Shown: positions 38,402 to 52,629, counted from the first letter of the stretch. The stretch: DNA of 64,000 nt from Elysia chlorotica (GCA_003991915.1 RQTK01000509.1:233348-297347); one strand, 5' to 3'. The notes: a model not told the origin generated them from the letters alone. Numbers and translations are program-made.

Positions 38402-40131
38402 ATGGCGACCCCGAAAGTAGAAGCAAATGCGAGCCCAGTAAGTCCGTTGTCAGTTGGCGAAACCTTTAACACATATGCCGAGGCCGAGCTAAGAATTCAT
38501 CAGTGGGGAGAACAAAACCACACTCTCTTCATCAAGACAGATGGCAAAAGGGTACATTTGTATTCTAATTTTTTAAACATCAATTTTGTGTATCCGCAGT
38601 CTTCAAAGGCAATTAAATGCACTTCAGTGTAAATAGTCTTGGCTTACTTAAAATAAAAGAACATTTTTCCGTCACTGCGCATTTCACTAATAACATCACT
38701 TTAACATTAAAGTGTACTAAGAAAAAGCACAATTCTCTCACAATAATCGTTCAATATATATAATTAGATCAAAATATCAATCTCAATGAAACAATGAAAA
38801 TTTTAAGTCTAGATCTAGATCTAGATTAGCTCTAGGTGTAGAGATGACTAGATTCTAAATCTAGGCCTACTCGTAAAATGAAGAAAAGTGTGTGTGTGTG
38901 TGTGTGTGGGGGGGGGGGGTCTTTATTGAGATACATAATATTTAGAACCCACAAAATATGGACTAATTGTGCATGAGGCACAAACCTACTGACTACTCTG
39001 CTGTTCCTTTTTTAGGGCTGAGTCTGTGGATACAAACTTTAGGCTAGTGTTTCTCTCCAAAGTTGACTATCTCTATTGTATTATAAATATAATAGTGTTT
39101 TCATCCAAATAATAGACAAAATTATATACACAGTATGAACAATTAATTTTATTGTAAAAAAAAAAATCCAATGAAATTACATAGTTTAGAAAACTGTGTA
39201 CAGAAACACTTCGAGGTCAAAGTATTGTATGTATACACACAATATTTCATAGGATTTATTGAAAATATACCATACTTATAATAAAGAATATTATCTAACA
39301 CTAGTAACAGCATGGAATGTGTGTTTTGTAAAATTTTGTATCTTAAAATTTCTTTTGTAAGTTGTAAAATAGTTTTAGAATTTTTGGCCTTATAATAATG
39401 AAGATTGCAAAACATCAACTTTTGCAGTTTTCATTGTATTTTTAGCAGGTCTTTAATAGTTAGCAGGCCCAGATATAAAAGGGCGTGGTCTATCAACAAA
39501 ATTATTGTATTTTTAACAAATCTTTTATTGAGTTAGAACTGCGTATGATTCTTTCCTGAGATAAACTATTATGTTGGATGCTATATCTTACCTTTTTTTT
39601 CCCGTTGTAGGTGAAACATGAAGACCTTCAGCACACAGTGGGATATGAGTATATATCATATGCCTGCAAGCAAGGAGGCCCTCCCCGTGTTGGTAGTGGT
39701 AGAGGAATCCGTGTAAATCAACGGTAGGCATTTTTAAAATTGATTTATGGAAACTCAAAGATGGAGGCTAGAACATTAAAAAAAAGGTTGTGCCAAGCTG
39801 CACATTCCATATAACTTTTCAAAATTGAAATGGAATGTACCTGACAAAAAGTGACATGTGCATAAATTAATAAAATATATATATAGCAGTATTGGATAGC
39901 GTACTACTTGACCATTAGGAGTTCTCATAGTCTTTACATTTTTTCAAACACATCTTTAAAAAAAAATGAATATGTTCAAATACATGCTTCAAAGTTTATA
40001 CTTCATATCTTGATTATAATGATGTGCTTTCATTTCATTGGTCTTAACCTTTAAAAGTTTTGATCAACAGCTATGGAGATAAAAAATAAACCGATCAATT
40101 GTTGGTTATTGGTGATAGGATTGTATGTCAC

Positions 40132-40190
<59 letters not shown>

Positions 40191-43100
40191 GTTTTTATTT
40201 TACCTACATAGGACTCTGAAGACAAATTGTCCAGTGAAACTAAGACTGGTACATGAGATTATAGAGGGAGAGCACAAACTTGTCATCAAGACTCTTATTC
40301 TTGATCACAATCATGAAATATCAGAGTTGGTAAGTTCTTTCTAGTTTTGATTGTATACTTTTTTCCCCAGTAAAATATATGGCAGCACTATACATAGGCA
40401 AAAAGATAGATAAATAAAAAGTGCATATAATTGCATTTAACCAGTGTAAAATTACAAGCTCTTGTTTTGAGTCTTTGCTTCTAAAATGTTACAAATGGTC
40501 TAATTTTGAAGATTTTACATACTGTTGTTATGTCTGTTTTCCTTTTTTTCTGGAGTGAGTAACACAGTTAAACCAAACTTTGATGAATGGATCATTATGT
40601 CAGAAGATTCACCCTCTGCCATAACATCTTTACATCGTAAAAGAAAGATAATTTAAAGTGAAGAAAACAATTTTGTACAAAAGCATACGATTTTTTAAGC
40701 AATTGTTTAATAAAAATTCAAGCAATAAAACTAAGAAATGGAAGTTCCAATGCATTTTTGTAAAATGTGATATAGTTGCAAGTTTCATTGCTGTAGTGTT
40801 ACTGAGATCATAACTATCTAAATTCAGTCTCATTAAAGCATGTTAAAAGAATATTGGGTAATGTATTAAAAAACAAGAACAACAACTATTTCTTTCCAAA
40901 GATGATACAAAACAATCATATTTTTTATACCTTCATCACTGAATCAACATATTCTTTGGCAGATATACAAGGGTTACCCTGAAAATCGGCGAGCCAGTAT
41001 AACGCCAGAGCTGGTTGATTTGCTGAACAGCCCAGAGGTTTCTAACACAGTGGTCAGAGACTTCATCAAACAAGAGCAAGGAGTTCTCATGCTACCCAGA
41101 GACGTCAACAACCTCAGAAAGCGGGTCCATTCAGAGGCTTTTCCTAAATCAGAGGACTCAGAGGTACCAGAATGTTTCTTGACACAGTATTATTTTGTTG
41201 GTTTAAAAGGTGTCTGGTCGTTGGTTTCTTTTCAGGTGCTCTGTTTGAAAGAGTCAGTTGATTCCGTTTTGGTTGGGTTCTTGATAAGTTGATGAAGTCT
41301 ATTAAATATTCGTCTCTGCAATTTTTAATGTAGAAAATAAGAGAACACATTTAGAAAAAGCTTGACGGAAAAGGAATGAAAGGCAGAACTTCCTGTAGTT
41401 TGACAATACCTTTTTTTACTCTTTGACTTCCCTTCCCCAGGGTGATAGGTACTTTGACAAAGCATAAGGCAGTTATGACAAAAGAAACGACTCATTTGGC
41501 TAACAATGTTGGCTTTCCCTCCTTTACAATAATCATTTACACACACACACACACACACACCACACGGCTAGTCACTCAGAGCTCAAAATATAAAGGCTCT
41601 TATATGCTTAACTTGTTTAATAAATAGAGTCTTAAGAGACGTCTCAATCTTCATTAAAAAAGAGATAGAGAAATGAGAAAAAAGTTGCTTTTTACAAAAT
41701 TTTCTGGCAAACAGCCTTTTCTTTCTCTTTATCTGAAATTTATTATAATTATAAGCAAGCATTTGTCCCAGTGTTATAATTGTCAGAAAAGTACACCAAA
41801 GCATGCGTTTAAGTTCTTTATATTGATACATGTAATATATTTATGCATGAATCCCTCAAAATCTTTCACATTTCTTCCATTTGAATTTATTATAAATATT
41901 GGCTTTTTGGTATAAAAAAATCCATCTGTTGATTTTATATTAACTACACTGTCTGTTGATTTTAACATATTCCAACTACTTCCTTTTTTTAAACCAATAA
42001 TTAGGGGGCATGGCTTGTAGAAAGAGAATACTGTTCTCATGAATTATTCTCATATTTGTATTATTTATTTTAAAGTATAAGATTTCAGATGCCGAAAAAG
42101 AATTTTGCACTCAGCTGATCCAAGAAATCCAAACTCACTCCTGCTTGTATGATCCAGCTGAAAAGAACAATAAAGGTGCAATTGAAATCACATGGGGGCA
42201 GGTTGCACAGACAATGAACACATCAGGTGAGTTGTTCTAATGGCAAACATTGATATCTTGTTTACCTATGGCAAACGTTGATATCTTGTTTACTTAATGG
42301 AATAGGAGAAACATTCTCTCTCCTCTTTGAGTTTAATAAAAAAAAAAAAGTGAAGGTAGTAGGGACAGAAGATCATTGTGGCCAGAATTTCTTTTTTCCA
42401 ATATTTATTGTGTCAACTCATAATTTCCGGATATAGCATTTTGTTCTCTACAACTTCTCTAATGATGATTACAAAATAATATGGGGTAAATTTATGTGTT
42501 TAGTTTTTTAAAGCCAAATGCATCCATTTTTGCTTAGTTTTTTTTTCTCAATGAATTCATATTATTGAGCATTGCTATTTTTACTATTAACGTAAATACA
42601 ATAACTCTCCTCATGTGTCATGATTTAACTAAGAAATTGTATAACTAATTATTATTCTTTGGAAGTATCTATTTGCTTTTTTTTTTTTTTTATCTCAAAG
42701 CCATTGCTCTGGAAATAGTTCAGGATGTTTGTATTCAGTAGTTTAGATTTTACATGTTACTGATATTTATTTCAGTACATGTAGTGGTAATTCAAACGAT
42801 GCTACATTAACTATTTTACATATATATTTTCCTCTACTTTAAAGATGACCTTATCTTGGGCCTCTATCATCAAGAAATACTTTGCTGATAATATTTTTTC
42901 TTTTGCAGTTGCACATGCTCGCAGAAAATGGTCAGAACTGAAGAATGCTTTCTGCAAGTACTTAAATCCCAACAAAGTATTTCAAAAACCTAAAAACTTT
43001 CCATTTCTTGAGGATATGGCATTTTTGCAGCCGTATTTATCTGTGTCAGAAAGTAGTGAGTACAGAACCCCGCGAGTGACTTCTTACCCAGTTCAGTACA

Positions 43101-43327
43101 CATCAAATGCAGGAGGGAGATATATTAGTTCTGGAATGATTCACCAACCACCCGAGGATTCTGATGTCTCGTGGTTTAAAGGACTTCTCCCTCTCATCAA
43201 GTGTCTTACTAAGAAGCGAAAACGGCAGTTTATTTCTGAGACTACTAATCTTCTCATGACTTTAGCAGATGAGAATGATAATGAAGAAGATGAAAAAACT
43301 AGCACAATTTATATTTTTAACAAATAG
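38402..43327 (+). CDS. FAR1-type zinc DNA-binding domain + MADF-like + BESS protein, 6 exons
   Basis: Exons 38402-38551, 39611-39723, 40212-40329, 40963-41163, 42082-42226 (an acceptor 6 bases upstream is also in frame) and 42909-43327; phases fit and give 381 aa. Residues 20-127 look like the FAR1/WRKY-GCM1 zinc fold found at the N-terminus of ZSWIM-type and Mutator-derived proteins: C69, C94 and the DHNHE motif (H120, H122). Exon 4 continues the family pattern (YKGYPENRR...TPELVDLL). Residues about 197-285 resemble a MADF domain (LYDPAEK, TWGQVAQ, ARRKWSELKNAF). Residues about 326-363 resemble a BESS motif (FKGLLPLIKCL) and include a basic KKRKRQF stretch. No MULE transposase or SWIM finger follows, so this is probably a host DNA-binding regulator built partly from transposon-type parts. 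ETS-like sites lie within 100 bases upstream of the ATG. The gene is divergent from AGGF1, with 2.6 kb between the two start codons. Function is inferred from domains only. Confidence 0.85.
38888..38919. repeat. GT microsatellite followed by a G run
   Basis: GT run then G12, in intron 1 of the FAR1-MADF-BESS gene. Confidence 0.95.
40135..40188 (+). repeat. CT microsatellite serving as a polypyrimidine tract
   Basis: A run of about 27 CT units ends 23 bases before the acceptor AG of exon 3 (40212). Confidence 0.9.
41538..41563. repeat. CA microsatellite
   Basis: CA run in intron 4 of the FAR1-MADF-BESS gene. Confidence 0.9.
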
Positions 43328-43784
43328 TTCTTGTAATACACTCTTTTGGGTATCAGAGTGAAGTTTTTTCTGCTTTTCTGTCAGAAACTGATTGACATTT
43401 CAAGCTCACGTGAATAAGCTGTTTGTGTTAGTAATTTTGTATTGCAAATTTTGGCATAAAAGCATTTTTTATATTTTTTCTGGGAAGAACACCCATTAAC
43501 CAGAAGGATTGCATGTATTCTCACACAAGGGAATAGCCATATGTTTCTGTCTAAATCGAAAGAAATGCACACTTACTTCCATTCGCCATGTGAGCATCAA
43601 TGATCATTTGCACTTATGCACTAACTTGTGATTCAAATTTTGAGGGCAGAAGTTAGAATCAAGCTGCTTGGCAAGGCAACCTTACTTTGTATAATATACA
43701 CTTTCATTTACAGGAACAGCCCCACATAATATATGGTAGAATTCAGTCAATGAAAATGTTATTCAGAACAAAAAACATTCTTCT

Positions 43785-44025
<241 letters not shown>

Positions 44026-45844
44026 GTGGATGAACTGGCACATGTGACAGAGTGTTGGGCACCCATTGCTCAAACTATCAACATTCATACATTGTTTTAA
44101 GATCAAATTATTTTGACTTGCAAACATGATAAAGGACAGTCATCACAAAATATTAGTACCCTTCAGGTGCATTAATTTGTCTTTTCAAGTTTAAATAGTC
44201 ACTAAAATCATTGTGATTTTCATCCGGAACATTTTATATGAATTGAATGTATTGTAAATTGCTGTAAAAAGCACTATCAAACTTCTTTGTTTGTTTTAGT
44301 ATAAAAGTAAATTGTTTGTTTTAGTAAAAAGGCAAACAAATATTAGCAAAATGTACATATGTAATTATGGTTCACTTTTTATGAGAATAATGTTTTCAAT
44401 TAATGAAAATAAATTTGTTATCCTTGTCCAAGTTATTTCTTTAAATTGTGTTTTCTATAATATTATATTTAGTCGTGCTTTTCATATTTCTTTATTTTTA
44501 GTGGGCTTATTGTCAGGCAAATGAACTGTTTTAAGTGCCAAATTATACAAAATATGTTTTGCTTGTTGTTTGTCTCATTATACATTACACTTTTTTTTAA
44601 ATTTACAGTCATGTTGCAAAACAAGCTTCACAATATTAAATTGATTCCTATTGTCTTCTTCTCTTCTAGTAAGTGTAATTTGTTGAATGAGATCAATAAT
44701 CCATGTGCAGTATACGTTTCTCTCAATATCTCACGGTGTCACTATTTCTTACTTTCTATAAATGATTTATGCTGTAGCAGCCTTTTTTTTTATACTTTAT
44801 TTTCTCTAGTTAAGTCGATTAAAAAGCGTGGGCTCATGTCGCTAATCTTTAGTTAAAATCCTTCAGCTCCAAGGAAACTTATTAAAACCTCATGAGGTTC
44901 ATTCATAGCTTAAAATCGTCCAGTTATGAAAAATACATACATCTATGTAGGTCGACATAATGAAAGTTTCTTTACATTTTTGAAGTATGGATCATAACTT
45001 TCTTAATACTCTAGAATTATGTACCAATAAGCGAAACTATATATATGTCAGAGATAAAAAGGTAATATAATTGACCCGAACAATTCTCATGGATGAGTAT
45101 TACTTATGTATACTATTAGTACATACTGCATAGTACATTTCATTTATGTATTTTTGCTTCCTGTATCCTATGAATATTATACAAATGATTTAGAAGGGAG
45201 AAAAATGGGTGTCTATATTCTTTTATTAACAGTTCTATACAACAGCAAAGGTAGGCCAAACTACTGGTGCTTTTTGGATGAGCATCTTGATTCTTAAATT
45301 TTAGATTTGATCCATTTATTCCATAACATTTCCGAGGTTGAACGTGGCTTTTTTTCATCTAACAAACTAAAATCTAGACTGAAAGTCAAAGCCACCAAAA
45401 ATCGACATTCTAGTTTATTATTCTATATATAAAAAGGTTACTCTAAATTCTAATACACATATAATACACATGTAGGCCTACAAGTAATTGAATTTCCAAA
45501 ATCTAACTTTACCAAATAAATTCTAACCAGGAAATATTTTGTCTAAAACAAAAAATAGGAATTTGAAAAATAAAGATGGGGAAAATAAAAACTAAAGGAG
45601 AGCAACTATGACAATCAATAATGTCGGGTTAACCAGAAACTATAGGCTAAAGGTAGCTGAGAAATACTAACTTAATTGGTTTTGAATAGTTAACTGAAAT
45701 TAATTATGCTGATAATTGAAATGACAGAAAAAAATTACCCTGTACTAAAATGTGTACGCGAGCTTGAGGGGAATGACACAAATGTACTTTCCAGCGCTTT
45801 AACACTATACGTTACAGCACAGTGACGCCAAATCAAACGTGAAT

Positions 45845-45846
<2 letters not shown>

Positions 45847-45888
<42 letters not shown>
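45847..45888. repeat. CT microsatellite
   Basis: Pure CT run between the FAR1-MADF-BESS gene and INPP1. Confidence 0.95.
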
Positions 45889-45891
<3 letters not shown>

Positions 45892-46351
45892 CTTCTCTCC
45901 CCGTTTCCCATCAAACACCCTGTCTCGCACAGTAAAAAAGAGAAATGCCTCAAAGTTCTACACCCACTTAAAAAAACAGGATGAAAAACACACCCGAATT
46001 TTCCCAGTTCGGATTTACAATAACATGAAATTTGCCGACCCAATCGGTAGAGAGAGAAAAAAAAGCGACAGCCAAAGCTAGGAAGGATCAGACTATAGGG
46101 TTCGCTTTCTATCCTTGGACCACCGCTCCTCAGATTTTTTAATTAACTATTAATTTTATTGTTGTTGTTTTTGGTTTCCACATAAGCGTTTGGTGTGCTA
46201 GCCTAGAGGGCTATCAGACAAGGCTAGCCATATATACGGCCACAAGTATTTTTCAAGTGTACGTCGGTAGAGTCTGGTCTGAGAGGTCATAATTATGGAC
46301 AGTTATGTATGCTTAGGTACTGGTACATCTACCTGAACGAACGTAGGATTC

Positions 46352-46386
46352 GTTGTTGTTGTTGTTGTTGTTGTTATTATTATTGT
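46352..46386. repeat. GTT/ATT microsatellite
   Basis: Short compound trinucleotide run, with a T22 run following at 46479-46500. Confidence 0.9.
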
Positions 46387-48579
46387 ATAGGATACCTAGA
46401 TCCGTCAGGGAAACCTAGCAGACCTCAAACCCTGGTGGAAGTGGGGCTTAAAACTGAAAACCTGACAATCGGGCCTCTTTTTTTTTTTTTTTTTTTTTTT
46501 ACGTTACATGCAAAAGCTCTGCCATTTCGTAGCTTAGGTCAACGAAACATTCGCATTCTCTCAATGTTTACAAGTACGGAACAGAAAAGTTTCGTTCGTG
46601 ATATGATAATGTAAACAATAATAACAGATGCGAGTCTGGCAACAATTTTTTACTTTTTTTTGTCAACACAAGCAGACCAATGTAGATCTATAGCTGCGTC
46701 GAGTGATGACATTGACAGCAACCCAATGAGCAGCATGGAGAAGATAATGAGATATACATACTTGCTCACGCAGAATTCTCTTGCTGGATACACTGGGTAG
46801 CGGGGACGATATTTAGCTGATCACTGTTACAATTGGCTGCCATAAAAAGTGTGAGGTCCATCTTAAATTTAGATTTCAGCTTGATGTAGTCTAATCTAGA
46901 ATCTAGATTTAGATATAAATCTAAATCTAAAGACTTTTTCTGGATCGCCATCAAATGTAGATCTAGTACCTAATTAGAATCATAATATACTCTATAAAAA
47001 AGAAAAAGAAAAACGGAGATACTCTTTCAGCTTCTTGGCAGGAACAAGGTAACAAGGCTTACACAGAACTAACCATGGACTCTGAAATATCTAGTTAGAT
47101 CTAGATTTAGTTTCTTTTAAAAGGTTGGATCTAGAATCTAGTTAGTTTTTACAGTTTAAAGTTTTAATATTTAGATCTATTCTCTAAATAAAATAGGAAA
47201 GGGTATGCCAAAACTGACCGTTTAAGACAATTACCACCACAGAAATCTAATTTTAAGAATAACATTTATTAAGGGAACTCCCAACATAATTCTGTGATGC
47301 ATAGAAGTTACATCAGTGGGGAAAAGTTTTGGTAACTTGTAGTGTTTGGTCTCATTAAACCTACTTACAGATATTCGTTTTAGCGCTGGAATAAATCTAT
47401 ATATATTGTTTGATCATTTACCTCACACATAAAGCATGATGCGCCAAATAACTGCCTGGCTGTGAGAAAACTACAAGCCCTGCTACTTTAGTAACTTAGC
47501 ACCTCCAAACTGGACACACTGCGGGGTGTCAAATAACTGACTTTGTTAGTGGGCCTTCAGTCATTGTTTATTCCTCATCATGCGAGAAACTTGAGAGTGG
47601 GCATATATAATTATATTATATATATCAACAATGAAATTATTAATTGTGATAATGTTTGATCATTACAAGTACTTTGACTGCCGGCGGGTGCTTTGCTTGA
47701 TAATGTTTGATAAGTAAAGATTGCAGAATATGCTCCTCTTTAATGAAACAATCTCCTAAGTCGGTAGTAGAGGCTGGGCGGCAGAATCGCATCACAGTAT
47801 AGGCTATATAGATTCTATATAAATAAGTGTTTCTGCCTAAATAAGGATTTTTTAAACAGAAAGCTATTAACTAATTTAATGTCTCCTAGATCTCAAGAAC
47901 TGTAATTTACATTAAATTAAATTACGTATAGCTTTCCAGACCATTATTTGGACATAAACGTTCTATCATAGTATAGCAATAATCGTACAGGAACACCATG
48001 TATAGATATATTTACCGACAGGACCATAGATCACATTTCACAATCAGTAGGAACCCTGATTTAGGAATTAAACCAAGGATTTCTGATCAGGATCCACTTT
48101 ACTCCACCTACTGATCCTCTTTGCAAACTACTCCCACTGAAAAAGTTAATAGGAAAGGCAGAGCAAGAGAAACATACCTTGATTTATAAATATAGTCTAG
48201 ATTTGGTATAGCAATTTTTTTGTGTGTGTGTTTTTTTAAGATCTTGTTACCGATGGGACAATAGGAGGCTGTATGTGTGGTGGTATGTCAGATTAACCCA
48301 GAAGGGGAAAGGGGGGGGCGGGGGGTGTAAACACATTTTTTTAAATTGCAGCTGGTTCTGCTGAGGTACTGTTGCAGTTTGTTGGTGGAAAGAGTGTAGA
48401 GGTGGGGGAGGGGGTTATGTCAAATGTTTAACAAATCAGATGGAATGTTGTTTAAATTTTTTTTTTCCACATTTTAGGTTGTTTATAAAAATAATTTCTG
48501 ATGAAGGACCTACCCCATATCAGATGAGAAATTTGCAAATGTATGAATGCATGTTTCTTATTTCTTCCAAATATTCAGC

Positions 48580-51500
48580 ATGAAGGCCTCATCATTGATG
48601 CAACTCTTTTTAGAAGTTGCAGCCAAAGCCACAGAAATTGCTACGGTCATTCGTAAAGAAAAAACACTCTTGGATCTCTTAATTGAAGAGAAACCAGACG
48701 TTAAAAAGAACCATCAATACTTTCAGGATTTTAAAACTCTTGCAGATGTTCTTATTCAGGAAACTGTCCATCACTTTGTAAGCCAGAAAGTAAGTTCACA
48801 TTGGATCTTGAATGTAACTACATACTTTAATCTTGTATTTAGGCCTTTTCTTATTGAAATTGTAGCCTCATGAAATATTTTTTTCTCACTAATTTCACTC
48901 TGGCTTTCATTTTTTTTTTAATTAACCTTTTCACATTGCATGATTTTAGGCCTATACCTTGTGTGGGCACTATTTTGGAAATGGTAAAAGCTTCGCTATT
49001 TATTACTTTGAAATGGAAGGTGTGCATATCAATTAAAAAGGGTGCTAGCACAAGAGCGTGGCAACCTGCACAATATGAGCATGGTGTGATGGGAAAAGTT
49101 TGAGCCAAACGGGACCCATTGTTAACATTTTTTAGCCAAAAATCTCATATCATCACAGTGATCATAAGATGCCAAAATAAAAAGTACATTTTTTTTTGTA
49201 AAGTAGAAATGAGATCTTTCTAGCCAAATATTCAGATTAAAAACGCACAAATAGGTTTTTGCTTTCTCTTATTAGAAACTTGTGTCCAATGTATAGCAGA
49301 AATAAGGAAATAAAACATTTTTTTATTATCTCAAAAGTGGCAAAAGTGACTTATTCCAAAATTGCAGCTGACTGACAATATGTTCTAGTTCATTACAAAG
49401 TTGATTTTTATTAGTATGTTCGATTGTTATAATTTGTGTTGTTTTGTTTTTAATGCTTTTTAAACCAATCATCAATTTTAAATTTGAGCATAACTTAATC
49501 ATTGGTCATGGTATATCACACTCCATATCCTGGCAAGATGAGAAAAAAGTAGAAAAATTTTTCATTTCCCCTTTGAAATTTCAGATCCCAAGCTTAGCTG
49601 ACAGTATCTATGGAGAAGAGAGCAATACCTTCACAAATACCAAGGGAGATACAATCACCATTGAAATTTGCCACAAGCAAGAAGAGACCAAAGCTTTACT
49701 GAGTACTCTTAGTTCCTATAATTATATACAAATTAACAATTGTTCCAATTTGTTTACAGCTTTGATCTTTTCATCCTCATTTTGGAATTCAAGATAATGG
49801 GCTAAATCATGTCATCCTTAGATTGTTAAAACTAGCTCCGTAATAAGAAAAAATATTTTTTATGTTTTCTCAGCTTGATTTATTGCTGAGAGCTTTAAAC
49901 TAAGATCTCTTTTTTCTATGTTGAGTAAGATTTTACAATGATTGTAGCTAAAACATTAAAGAATTTAAAAAAATGACCACATGCTTTTTAATACTATTCG
50001 AAAGCTACATTAAGAATGCAAAAGTCAGTTTTGGAATGGAAGAGCCAAGGGAATACATTGTTCCAAGTCTTTCAATAAATGATCGGAAGAACATTTGCAG
50101 CCCTCACCATATTGGCAGCAAGATGGATCAGCGTGCATTGACCCTAACAGCAATGACCCATCCACCCGATGAGCTACTTGGAAAAGGTTGCTCTTTTAAG
50201 GAACCAACGGACATAGCTGGGATCTCTCATCTATTTTAGAACAGAGGGAACTGATGAGAGTTAGAGCGTTAAAAAGATACAAGTTTGCATGAATGGATAG
50301 TATCCTGGCAGAAGTGTTACAAAGAAATGTGCAAAATCAATAAATTGCATGTTATTTCTCTGCAACAAGATCGAACAGACAGGGGCATAAATTGCACATT
50401 GAGTCAGTAGATATAGTCATTTTATTTCCCTTTCAAAAAGACCAAGTAGCAGCTAAGCCATAAGATAAGCTCACTGAGTCTCATCAGCTTGTTAAGCAAA
50501 CGTACGCAGAAAATTAAATAATATTGGCTGATGCTAGAAGCAGAGACAATATTGATTGAAGAACTGGCAGGCTTCACTGTGGACATAGCAGCACAGAGCA
50601 GACAGACTTGCAACTGTAAGGCTTTGAAACTATAGGCCCCTATTGTTTCTAAACCTACTTAATTTTTACACTTTCTGATTTAACTAATGATACCTAATAC
50701 ATGTACATGTATTTTCTCTATCCTCCTTACAGAGAGTATCCTTGATGGAAATGATGAGGCTGCTTCTTTACTGTCAGAAGCAATCCACAGCTCTCCCGAA
50801 ATCCAGGTTGCCTCAGAAAGACTTGATGTTGACATTGATACAACTGATTGTGGGGTGTGGATTGATCCAATTGGTATGTTGGAACTGATATTCGGAATGT
50901 CATTTGAAGGTTTTTTTTTGTTTTTTTTACCCTTATAGACTTGATATTAGTCGGATTCATCAGTTCTTCTGTTATATTTTTCAGATGCCACTGGACAATA
51001 TATAAAAGGTGAAATTGGAGTGGAAGATGACAATGGTATCACTGAAGATGGACTTCAGTGTGTAGCTATTCTTATTGGGATGTTTCAAAAGTCATCAGGA
51101 AGGCCAGTGCTTGGTGTTGTTGTTCAGCCATTTGCTCAGTGGAACCATAAAACAAATAGGTGATGTATCTTTTTAAGTTTATATAGCTGTCTTTTTTATG
51201 AAAATAATTGACATCACCAAATAAAATAACAAAACAAATTTTAAATAATCCTTGGTTAGATTTTTTGTCATCAAGCAATACTGAGCAACAACAAAAAAAG
51301 ATCAGCTCAATCAAAACTGGACAGTCTTATAATTTTGAATATGCACAGAAAATAACCTGTAGTGAAAAGAAGTTTTGTTACACTGCTGCATACATTTGGC
51401 CTGTGAACAACAAAGTAGATGAGCTATGTTTTAAGTGATGGACAGTAGTTAATATAATATAAAAAGCTATAATTACGTGTGATATAAATGACTATGCTTT

Positions 51501-52629
51501 TTAAAAAAAAAATTTGATTTATGAATATTATGAGTTTATGAAAGAGAGTCTTGGGGATACAAATCCACATATTTTTACGGTTTGAGGGAGAAATTTAAAT
51601 TTATATATTTGCAATATTTGAAATCATATAAAGTAAGGTATGGATATTGTTATAGCTTAGCTACTGAGTCATGTAAATAAATGAAGAGTACATGATTTGA
51701 ATGAACTTCCTTATTAGTTTATTAACTTTCACTTTCCTATTTTGTGTGAAAAATGTATTGTTGCCAGCCAAAGAAGAGCAATATGTGTGGCTAAAGGAAG
51801 AATTCTATTTCAGTTAATACCAAATTATTGTGTTAGGCTGTACATAAATGCATTCATCACATGTTTTGTTGTTTCCTTCTAAATTAACCTAAGAAACAGT
51901 ATGTGTATAAATCTGTATTGTATAAATGCTATGGTAGACCCAGTTTTGCTTAAGAAAAATGCTCTATCTTTAGAGTGAACTTTTGTTCAACATTTCACTT
52001 GTTACTGAAGGAACTTTTGTTCAACATTTCACTTGTTACTGAAGGAATATTATATTTATAACACTGTGAAAAAAAAAAAGAATAACTTTTTCCTTTTGTC
52101 TAGTTGGACAAGTAATACTGTCTGGGGAATTTGTCACAAAGAACTACAAGAAACCTCATTCCAAGCCTCGGCCATCAATACTGACAAGCAGCCCATGATT
52201 GTCATGAGTAAAAGTGAGTCGGAGCACGTTCAGAGCGCTCTCTCATCCAAATACAAGGTCGTCTCAGCATCGGGAGCAGGCTACAAGATCCTAACCACTG
52301 TGCTGGGCCTGACCAACGCGTACGTCCTGTCTCACGAGTCGATCTACCGGTGGGACTGCTGCGCCCTGCACGCTGTGCTCCTGGCTCTGGGTGGGGGGAT
52401 CCTCAGTTACAGGCACGCTGTGCAGGCGGCCAGTCAGGCCCCGGGGCCGCTCTCCCGAGCCGATCTGGAAAGCCTACAGCTCAGCTACGTGAAGGCAGCG
52501 GGTGCCATCGCCAGTCGACGCTGCTCCCTGCCCAACTCTGCGGAGAGTCTTCCCGGCATCATAGCTTACAAGTCTGCTGACGATGCCATCAGCATCCTAA
52601 ATCTGCTTAAAGTAAAAGATGTCAAATAA
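48580..52629 (+). CDS. INPP1: Inositol polyphosphate 1-phosphatase, 5 coding exons
   Basis: Exons 48580-48789, 49585-49702, 50733-50873, 50985-51159 and 52104-52629 give 389 aa (human 399). The family removes the 1-phosphate from inositol 1,4-bisphosphate and 1,3,4-trisphosphate; it is Mg-dependent and lithium-sensitive. Visible active-site blocks: FKTLADVLIQE (D56), GEESNTF (E81, E82), WIDPIDAT (D154, D157, T159, split across the exon 3/4 junction), GLQCVAILIG and WDCCALHA (D299). The exon 2 donor was set at 49702 because it makes the spacing between GEES and the exon 3 KSILDGND segment match the vertebrate protein; reading on would add residues. A 3' splice site lies one base before the start ATG, so a 5' non-coding exon must lie upstream in 43.4-48.5 kb. 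The last exon is distinctly GC-richer than its surroundings. Confidence 0.97.
49973..50239 (+). other. Open reading frame inside INPP1 intron 2, unexplained
   Basis: An 88-codon frame lies wholly in INPP1 intron 2 on the same strand. Its amino acid composition is less biased than the intron background (GSKMDQRALTLTAMTHPPDE...). It is followed about 100 bases later by an AATAAA (about 50337), and degraded frames of similar flavour continue to about 50600. No convincing acceptor is visible upstream. It may be a decayed transposon or processed-gene fragment rather than an alternative exon. I do not recognise it. Confidence 0.25.
51977..52044. repeat. 34-bp tandem duplication, INPP1 intron 4
   Basis: Two identical 34-bp units (GAACTTTTGTTCAACATTTC...) lie 60 bases before the last INPP1 exon. 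Confidence 0.9.

Noticed and set aside
42845-42908. Upstream extension of the BESS exon from an in-frame ATG
   Set aside because: It precedes a strong CAG acceptor and breaks the phase with exon 5; intronic read-through.
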